NCBI GenBank assembly: GCA_030063045.1
Contig: JAQSEB010000041.1
Span: forward strand, 2,163,501 to 2,227,500
DNA: 64,000 nucleotides
Reading direction: 5' to 3'
DNA from: Pratylenchus scribneri
Taxonomy: Eukaryota; Nematoda; Chromadorea; Rhabditida; Pratylenchidae
In this document: positions 56,184-64,000 of the stretch, in pieces
Position numbering within the stretch: the first letter of the stretch is position 1
How the letters are laid out: every line of letters starts with the position of its first letter
The notes under the pieces: model-generated
What the model was told of the DNA's origin: nothing
The model's input: the letters and a program-made list of their open reading frames with translations, nothing else
The model's database searches: none
Translations under genes and position numbers: made by a program

Positions 56184-59100
56184 TCAAAGTTCATCGTGTG
56201 CCTCTTTTGGCCCATATGCCCCTTTGATTAAATTGAATTGTTTGTGCGTTTCGGTCAGTCGATGCCAAAATTTCAGTCGTTCCAAATCGTCCAATGCATT
56301 TCGCATTTTTGGCTTTAGGCCATCAATGCCCAAATGACGCATTGGATCGGCGGAAGTGGCCGGCAGCCATAATAAATTCTGTGGCAATATTTAACAATGA
56401 TTAAATCCTCAATTTATGGCTCTCACTTTGCTACTTGGATTGCCAGAATGCACAAAATTGGCGATTGCCTCCACCAACATTTGGCCAATTTCGCGTGCCT
56501 CGGCACTGTCCAATTTCAGCTTGTCACCACCAAATAGGAGGTCATGGTCCAAAGTGTGAAATGCCTCTAAAAATTTGTGATTTTAATTGGCCATTTTGGA
56601 ATTTTTTCATGCCTCGAACTTTGACATATTTAGGGAACAATTTTGCCTCACTCCAAATGAATTCGTAGAGGAAAAGGGGCCAATTCCAATTGGCTTTTAG
56701 CCTCGATTCCCACGTGGCCGGCATCACATAATGCAGGTCACTGAGCACCTGAATCCTTTTGTTTTCATTGATCAGGGAATTTTCTATTAAATATTCTAAT
56801 TTTGGCATCAAATAGAAAGATAAGTAAAGAAGGCCTTAGGCTTTTATTTAAGCTAAATTAATTCACATATTAAACCAAAATCTATCAAACTTTTATTAAT
56901 TTTGTCCTCAAATATCCAAATAATATTTTTCTTTTAAATGTGAATGAATTGTGGGTTCATCAATGCCAATAATTCCCAGATATCCATCCCACCATGCTAT
57001 ATCTTTCCAGGAAGAATTTGCTGTCCTTTTTGGCTGGCACTTTGAATTTTCGTGTGAAGAATTCGATGATTTCTTCCTGCACTTTTGGCGCCTCTTTCAC
57101 CCCAAAATATTGTTCCTTGGCCACAACTTGACGAATGAAATGTTCAAAATCGTGTTGGCCAAAATGCTCAATCCGATCATGGGGAACCGAATATTGGGTG
57201 ACCGAATCATTTTTGGATTGGATTAGAGCTAAAAGAGCGGATAATTTAAAAGAATTATTTCATTTATATTTTATTCAATTATTTTGATTCTTATTTGCCA
57301 TTAATTCTACCCTAAATTTACTATAAAGGAGAGAATCCAATCGACAATGTCCAATGATTGTTCGTTTCGGCGTCGTTTCATGGATTAATTCCAGCAAATC
57401 TCGAGGGAAAAAGTGGCCATCTTCTCGGGTGGAAAATTTGGCAAAATTCACATCAGAACGGGTTGGACCCTAATAAGGAAATAATTTAATTAATGCCTAA
57501 AATAATGGCAAACAATTTTGTCAATCCCATCATGGATTTGTTCAACGGTTTTTGCCCGAAGGCATTCCTTCAATGCCATAGAATCATCTGAACAATTTAA
57601 TTTAACTTTTATTCATTTCCCAATCCATCAACCAATATTCGGGCATTCCAACACTTTGGCCAATTCCCTTGTTTCATTCGGCACAAATGCGCCAATCTTC
57701 GTTGGTGCCAACATTGATCCACTCATTTGGATTGCTTGATGGAATAAATGCCGTCCATATGGGGACATTCCAAGTGCCGAAACAGCGGCTGCCCCGGCAC
57801 TGTAGCCTTGGACCGTAATTCGACGTGCATCTCCGCCAAAATTGACAATTTCTGCTCGAATCCAACGCAATGCCTGAACCAAATCCCAGAGGCCCAAATT
57901 ACCTTGGGGGAATTTCATCAAATTGGGGAATCTTTACTTCAATTTACCAGGCATCATTTTGTCACCGGTGGAGGCAAAACCTGTGCAAAAATAAAAGGTT
58001 TTAAAGGTCCATTCATGCATTGGCTTCCACTGTTTCTGTTTCCCAACAAATTAATTCCTCCAATTTCCAAATATTTAATTCTATTGAATTGATGCCACTC
58101 ATTTTTTGGGGTTTATATTTTGCCATAGAAACTTCTTTCTTTCTTATTTTATTAGGACAAAATTGCCGCGGGAAGACGTTTCAGCGTCGCCAGTTCAGCG
58201 TCGCCGTTTCAGCGCCGCCGTTTCAGCGTCAGCCGTTTCAGCGTCCGCCGTTTCAGCGTCGCCGTTTCAGCGTCGCCGTTTCAGCGTCCAGCTAAAAAGG
58301 GGAGGTTTCAGCGTCACCTTGTAAAAATTCACTATAGTATGAGGGATCCGGGCCTAGGTAATGTATTTATATTAAACCTTACATATCCCTATCCCTTAGC
58401 CCCTAGAACCCATGCCGACCCTACCATAACCCTAACCCTAGCCCAAAACCCCTAATCCTAGTCCTAAAAGTGAAATTATAAATGGCCATAACTTTTTTAT
58501 TTTTGGGTTTTATGAGAAACTGATGGCAGATTCGAGCTTCTCTAATCGAGACGCGTCGATTGAACTATAATTTGTCAAGAAAAAATTTCAAAATTTTTTC
58601 AAGTTTCAACCCATAGGGGGGACCCTTCACTTTTCCAAATTTCATTATATTGTAACTTTTTTTTCTATGCGACCTCCGGCAGAAAATTTTTCCAGATTCG
58701 AACTCAGCTCATCGAGAGGAGTCGAATGGTACTTAATACATGACACATTTATAAATTTTATATGCTTAATTACGATAAAAATATAGGTGACGCTGAAACG
58801 TCCCCTTTTTGGCTGGACGCTGAAACGGCGACGCTGAAACGGCGGACGCTGAAACGGCGGACGATGAAACGGCTGACGCTGAAACGGCGGCGCTGAAACG
58901 GCGACGCTGAACTGGCGACGCTGAACAGACCCCCACCGCAAAATTGCCCCTAGCCTAACTCAATTAATTTATTAATACCAATTAATTCGAACGGCCTTAT
59001 TTTGCTAAACTATCAAAAAAGTTAAATTAATTCAATTAATAAAAATATATCCAATTATATATTATCCATTTATTTAATCTTATCCATATTCCTATATCCA

Positions 59101-60364
59101 TTTACCAATTCCTTAGTCTAAATCAGGGTGACCGTTTGACTTGACCAAAAATGTGGCTTTTGCTATAAAAAATGTAGGAAAAATGTGGCAAAATTTTCCG
59201 AAAATGTGGCAAAAAATGTGGCATTTTTTTAAAAAGCTTTAAAACTCGTTAAAATTTATTTAAACCATTTATTCTTTTTATTTTTCTAATGTTTTTATGT
59301 ATTCTATTTAGAAATTCTTGATTGCCAGAAATTTTCTCGCAATCTTATTAGCCAAAAAATGACACAATAGAGGGAAAAATTTTATCCACAAAAATGGCCC
59401 CAATAGGGGAAAATTTTTGTCAAAAATGGCCGCGCAGCGAAAAATGTTAGCTTTTTTAGAGGGTATTTACGGAATTTTAATGATTTCAATAAAAATTTTC
59501 TAAATCTCAAAAATGTGGAAAAATGTGGGGAAAGTCAAAAATGTGGAAAAAATGTGGGAGAATGGTCGAAAATGTGGCAAAAGCCACATTTATGTGGTAA
59601 AACGGTCACCCTGGTCTAAATCTAAATATTTAAGTAATTCGTTCACTTGCCAAGCACTCCAAGTCGGTATTGGACGGTGATGACCAAAATGTTTCGCAGC
59701 ACAAATCGTTCGCCCATCTCTGTTGGGTCGTAAATTCTTGTGGAGCCAACTTCGAATGCCCCACCGTGGATAATTAACAAAATTGGGTACAATGGCATGG
59801 ATGAATTTGTGGTGGATGATGTGCCCTTCTTCAAAGGGGAAATGGGAAATAATTTCAACCATTAAATCATTGAAAAATTTGCCAAAATTTTGGAACAATT
59901 TAAAATATTTAAAATAATATTGAAAACATTGCTAAACACCTTTTTGTCTCGATGTGGTGCAAAAATGTCGAGGAAAAGGCAATCTTCACTGAATTCGGCG
60001 CCAGTAACTCCCCAAACTGGATCCAAACCCTCAGGCCTGGCATGTGGAATACAGGCTGGTCCCCGTCGAATGGCCAGACGAATTCCGTCCCAATTCAGTG
60101 GGGGCAATGGCTTCTAATTGTGGAATTTATCAAAAATATTCCATCAACTAAAAATGCCTCGAATCGAAGTTCGCCTTTGGGCGATTGAGCATAGGGGACA
60201 CCCAAAAAGACATCCATTGTGTTTTTGCCATCAAATAATGGTTGGCTGAATCCCTGCAATTTGCCATAGGAAGTGGTGGCCAAAATGGAATTATTATTTT
60301 CGGTGGAGGATTCAGAAGAACATAAAGCGATTAGAAGGAATAGAGGAAAAGTCGATGGAAACAT
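56184..60364 (-). CDS. Carboxylesterase B (type B), ER-retained (HDEL)
   Basis: Multi-exon paralogue of A on the opposite strand; the two are convergent, 161 bp apart. A signal peptide ([16 protein letters not shown]) is followed by [86 protein letters not shown], the elbow [25 protein letters not shown], and the His in [13 protein letters not shown]. At the acid site the sequence reads [12 protein letters not shown], with Asp in place of the usual Glu. The C-terminus is PKEAHDEL, a canonical ER-retrieval signal, as in vertebrate liver-type carboxylesterases. The intron after GVLG uses a GCAAGT donor (about 59649) and spans 1.7 kb with two transposons. The RFE/KPLPP junction probably also has a GC donor. 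Likely role: detoxification or lipid ester hydrolysis in the ER. Confidence 0.92.
58168..58938. mobile_element. Foldback element with sub-repeated inverted ends
   Basis: 771-bp element in the large intron of esterase B. Each end is about 140 bp made of some nine short units (GTTTCAGCGTCGCC and variants with CCGCC or AGCC), and the two ends are inverted copies unit by unit, including the odd CCAGTTCAGCG near the tip and CCAGCTAAAAAGGGGA (or CCAGCCAAAAAGGGGA) at the inner edge. Flanks are CAAAATTGCC on both sides (58158-58167 and 58939-58948), an exact 10-bp duplication. The core is non-coding and includes ACCCTAACCCTAGCCC, telomere-like. The 9-10-bp duplication fits foldback or MULE-type transposition. 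Confidence 0.93.
59124..59613. mobile_element. hAT-like MITE, 490 bp, with 8-bp target duplication
   Basis: Begins CAGGGTGACCGTTT and ends AAACGGTCACCCTG, inverted. Flanked by GTCTAAAT on both sides (59116-59123 and 59614-59621), an exact 8-bp hAT-type duplication. Inside the ends are repeated AAAAATGTGG and ATGTGGCAAAA words on the left and right, and an AT-rich core without ORF. Sits next to the foldback element in the same esterase B intron, near its donor. Confidence 0.93.
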
Positions 60365-60686
60365 TTTTTGGGGTTTTGTTATGGATTAATTCTGGTTTGG
60401 GGGAAATTGGTGGAAGGAAGGTTTTGAGCGGATTTAGGGTGAAAATGGGGGCATAAAGCTATTCAAACATTCCGTGGGGATACTATTCACAATAATTCCA
60501 TAAAATTATCAACAAAAATGAGGCAAAAAGAACGAATTTATTCATCATTCATAATTAACTTTCACTGAATTTTTGCTGACTTTATCAACATTTTCGTTCA
60601 AATAGCAATTCAACTAATATTTTATCAGTGAAATATCAACACATTAATATAGATATATTCTTCAATAATAAATAATTGTATAAATT
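60365..60686. other. Spacer between esterases B and C
   Basis: 322 bp between the start of B and the stop of C, both on minus. Must include the B promoter and the C polyadenylation region. No ORF or repeat recognised. Confidence 0.5.
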
Positions 60687-63600
60687 CTACATTGGAATGC
60701 CCCGGATCAAATTGAACCCGTATTTTTGGTTGAATTCATTCCAAAATCGAAAACTTTGGAACAATTCACAAATTCCTTCCGCATTTTCATCAACAATTTG
60801 GCATTTGCTGTCTTTTTGATTAAATTGAACAAATTTCAGTCCATCTTCCCCAATATTCGATGGCCATTCTTCCATCATTTGTTCATTTGAAGGGATCCTG
60901 AATTAATTTATTTGCCATATTTTTATTCGGTCCATTTCCCCGTACCCTTGCTTCACAAAATTGGCCAACATATTCACCAACATCCTCTGATGCACTTTGT
61001 CCGCCTCGCCAAAAGTGAATTCGCCCACTGGGAATAATCCATTCATGTACGGATATTCATTCCCATGGGTGGCCCCTTTCACCGGAATCCACCAATGTTC
61101 TTGGGCAAATTGGTCGGCGTTGAAGAATCGATTGAAATAGAGGAATATTGGTTGGCCATTGTTGTGCTGCTGACGCAATTTGGCCATCCAAATCAATGGA
61201 ACATTGAATAGAATATCCGAAATTAGCTAAAAATATATATTTGTGAAGATTATACGTTAATGTGGGCCACCCGAATTTTGTGCATATTTCAACAATTTTT
61301 TAGTCTATTAATAAAACTTTTATAACATTGGATTAATCTGTTTTTGTAGAGCAGCAAATATTAAATTTTGAAAATCACTTTTTAATTGGATATATTAATA
61401 ATTCGATTGCCAATTTTCTGCTCTTCAAAATGATCCATCGATCAACCAAATTGGCCAATCTAATCAAAAGTTATGGCCTAAAAATATGTTGGCAATGAGA
61501 ACTCTGTGCCCTTCTCTTTTGATTGGATGAGTGATGCCAGAGGGCACAAAAATAGATCTACCCCTTCCATTTTCCTTTTGATTGGTCAATTTGAGTACCG
61601 TAATTGAAGGGAATTTGACATTGACACCGGGCTGTGAATGACGCCTTAGGGCATACAAAAATGCTAAACCACATTTGATCAATAAATAGGGGATGTCTTT
61701 GCATTTTTTTGTTCATAACTTTACTAAAACTTAATCATTTTCGGCAATCTTGGTATCATTTTGAAGAGCAGAAAATACTCTATAAAATGAAATAAAAATT
61801 TTATGATCGAAGCATTTTCCCGAAGAACTATAACCAAGAAAGAAAAATTGCACAATCTTGGCATAATTGGCAGTTTTTTTTGGTCATCATAACTTTTTGT
61901 AATTTCTATTAAATCCATTAAATTCTCTTCTAATTACGTCCGTATAATAGCTATAAAATTAAACTAAATATGCTAAATTTAAAGCTAATATTCACTTGCA
62001 AAATTGAATTGCTTTAAAGCGCAAAAATCGGATATCCCTCCTCAAATAAAATAAACATACTCGAGTGTATTCATTCAGCACACCAATATTCCCATGGATT
62101 TTCATCATTTCTGCACCATTCTCTTCCATTTTAATATATCCATTCTTCGTTGTGTCCGTCGATTTTGTCCTCAATTTTCCAATGTAAAAATGGCAAATTT
62201 TTTCGGTCATTTCTCCAATTTTTCCCTCCAATTTTTCTTCACCAATTTTCGCCACAAAATGTCTTCGAATTTTGGCCAAAATCACATTACGGACGAATTG
62301 TTCAAAATCATCCAAACCAAATGTTTCAATTCGATTTCGGCAAAGACCAAATGGATTCAGAAATTTGTCCTTGTCTTGAAGGGCTAAAAATGAATGGATT
62401 TGACAAAATTGAATTCCAATTTTTAAATAATTACTAAAATAAATTGCCTCCTTCTCAGTTAGGCCCATCAAAACGGGTTTCCTAATTTGAGGGAATTGTT
62501 GAAGTAATTCGGGGAAATCCATGGGCAAAAATTCTCCGTCCAAATGTGGCGTCCAAATTAACAAATTTGGCTCGGCACGGGTCGTCCCCTTTTTAATTAA
62601 TATTTTTAAATTAAATTTTCACAAATTTTTGGCACCATTTGCCGGACAATTTGGCATATTTCTTCCACACTCATTTTCTTTAAATATTCCTTTGAATTCT
62701 CATCGGATTCCTCCTTTTGGCCCAATGCTCGCCGCACAAATTCCTTTCCAGTGGCCACAGTCTGTTCACTTGAGGACCATTCTGCCAAAACTGTGCCACT
62801 CATTTCTACGGTGGCTCGAACCAAATCTGTTTGGGTCAAAACACAAAGGATTACAGAATAATGGGGATTACACGTAAAATGAGAAAGTTGGGCTTTTGTC
62901 CAAATTAAAATGGTTATATTCACTTTTAGTTCCCTGATTTGAATTTGTATATTAACCTATTCCTTTTCTTTTATCGCCTTCCTATTTTCTTGACCACACA
63001 AAACCAAACTAAGAATTTTATTAAAGTGTAGAGTTCCTGCTTTTATTAAACCCTTTCCTTTTTAAACCCAATTAATTCAGAATCAGCCGGAAATAACAAC
63101 TAAAAACCGAAACTGACCGCGTGTGAATGGTGAAATGGAAATTGCAGCAGCACCAGCCCCACCTGCACTCAAACCAACCACCGTGATCCGCTGTGGATCA
63201 CCACCAAAATGGGCAATATTTTGATGGACAAATCGAAGTGCCATTGCCATATCCCAGAGTCCTAGATTGCCCGGAAGGGATGTGCCGGGGCCAATTGTTA
63301 AGAAACCTAAAAATTTTAGCCTTGGCCAAAATATTCTGTTGGAAAATAACCAAATGGACCAAGCCGATATTGGATTGTGACCAAAATGATTCCTTTTGGC
63401 ACAAAATTATTTGCCCATCCTTCATAGCCATATTCCCGGGTGGAACCACAACAAAAGCCACCCCCGTGAATATAGAGAAAAACAGGCAATGAATTGTTTT
63501 GCCGGTCTTCATTGCTTTGAAATGGACAAAAAATATTCAAATGAAGGCAATCTTCGGAGACTGGTTCCTCATTGGTGATTTCAACGGGAATTGAGGCTGG

Positions 63601-63905
63601 CCCAAATTCGGTGGCATGAAATATTTCGGTCCAAGCATCGGGTGGTTCAGGCTTCTGTACACAAAATTAGAGGACATATTTTGTTCAATTCAACAAATTC
63701 TAGCCTCAAATCGGCGATTTCCAATTGGCGGTTTTGCAAATGGAATGCCCAAGAAGATTTCTGCCAATTCCCCACTGGCTAAGGGATGGAGAAAACCTTG
63801 GATAGGGCCAAATTTGGTGTAAATTATTTGACTTGGCTCCTTTCCATTATTAGACGGCTTTTCATCCGCCGAAGAATCAAATTTGGAGGAGGGAATCGAA
63901 GTCAT
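60687..63905 (-). CDS. Carboxylesterase C (type B), N-terminus uncertain
   Basis: Third paralogue, tandem with B. Seen in order: SQIIYTKFGPIQGFLHPLAS, EIFLGIPFAKPPIGNRRFE, KPEPPDAWTEIFHATEFGPA, VSEDCLHLNIFCPF, YIHGGGFCCGSTREYGYEGW, GNLGLWDMAMALRFVH, the elbow VVGLSAGGAGAAAIS, VEMSGTVLAEW, LDGEFLPMDFPELL, the acid in LMGLTEKEAIYFS, and the His in KGATHGNEYPYMNG. The triad is complete. The C-terminus (NLIRGIPM) has no retention signal. No signal peptide follows the ATG at 63905; the frame stays open upstream to the window edge, so the true start may be further upstream. At RFE/KPEPP no GT donor fits; GAG followed by GCTAGA would be a GC-AG intron. The intron at 61240-62050 holds an R element almost identical to that in gene A. 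Confidence 0.9.
61372..61830. repeat. R-family element, copy 5 (in esterase C intron)
   Basis: Matches copy 4 (55147-55600) almost base for base over about 300 bp, in the same plus-strand orientation, then diverges on the right side (AATCATTTTCGGCAATCTTG). Because genes A and C face opposite ways, the element is sense in one and antisense in the other. Confidence 0.85.
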
Positions 63906-64000
63906 TAGAAGACGTGCCTTTACCTTAATTTTGGGAAAATGAATTCGTAAATAAAATTTGATTGTCTTTTTAAGTTCACCGATGTCATTTTTGCCCCCAG

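Noticed and set aside
58420..58450. Telomeric repeat or chromosome-end remnant (ACCCTAACCCTAGCCC)
   Set aside because: Only two degenerate units, within the core of the foldback element; chance or element-specific.
1..64000. CRISPR arrays, bacterial operons, ribosome binding sites, rRNA
   Set aside because: The window is intron-rich eukaryotic nuclear DNA; regular repeats here lack unique spacers and no rRNA sequence is visible.

Overview
The window is nuclear DNA of an invertebrate, almost certainly a nematode. The genes have many short introns (about 35 to 70 bases) with TTTTAG or TTTCAG acceptors. Many start codons lie a few bases after a second, unpaired acceptor, as expected for spliced-leader trans-splicing. 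Gaps between same-strand genes are small. The AT-rich sequence full of GGCCAAATT-type words, the secreted low-complexity proteins and the esterase cluster suggest a plant-parasitic tylenchid such as a cyst nematode; that last step is inference.

Layout. Bases 1-5449 (minus) hold a lysosomal beta-mannosidase whose 3' end lies off the window. A 24-bp minisatellite (5826-6518) follows. From about 6.5 to 21.6 kb no conserved gene is recognisable: there are palindromic repeats, long poly-G tracts, a coiled-coil ORF and one candidate two-exon gene. From 21.6 to 36.2 kb the window is gene-dense: a single-pass membrane protein, a secreted Thr-rich membrane protein, adenylosuccinate synthetase, two small membrane proteins, an SLC49-type transporter, a divergent PP1-like phosphatase, a mitochondrial-type protein and a small membrane protein. 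From 36 to 46 kb there are repeats, three secreted proteins (Gly/Cys-rich, Ly6/three-finger-like, Ser/Thr mucin-like) and a small membrane protein. From 46.8 to 51.2 kb come a mitochondrial-type repeat protein and TAF8, 107 bp apart. From 51.5 kb to the right edge there is a cluster of three carboxylesterase (type B) genes: A on plus, B and C on minus. All three keep the Ser-acid-His triad, and B ends in HDEL, an ER-retention signal.

The introns are a trap for non-autonomous DNA transposons. I could delimit two hAT-like MITEs with perfect 8-bp target duplications, one foldback element with a 10-bp duplication, one mariner-like MITE with TA duplication, and four further dispersed families (called here P, R, M and D). 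The same minisatellite unit occurs at three loci, and in two of them it sits inside or beside a P palindrome.

Functionally the genes are mostly unrelated housekeeping functions (purine synthesis, transcription initiation, glycan turnover, transport, phosphatase signalling) plus lineage-specific secreted proteins. The esterase trio is the one clear local gene-family expansion. Exon limits were read by eye; where a gene's exon lengths sum to whole codons I say so.
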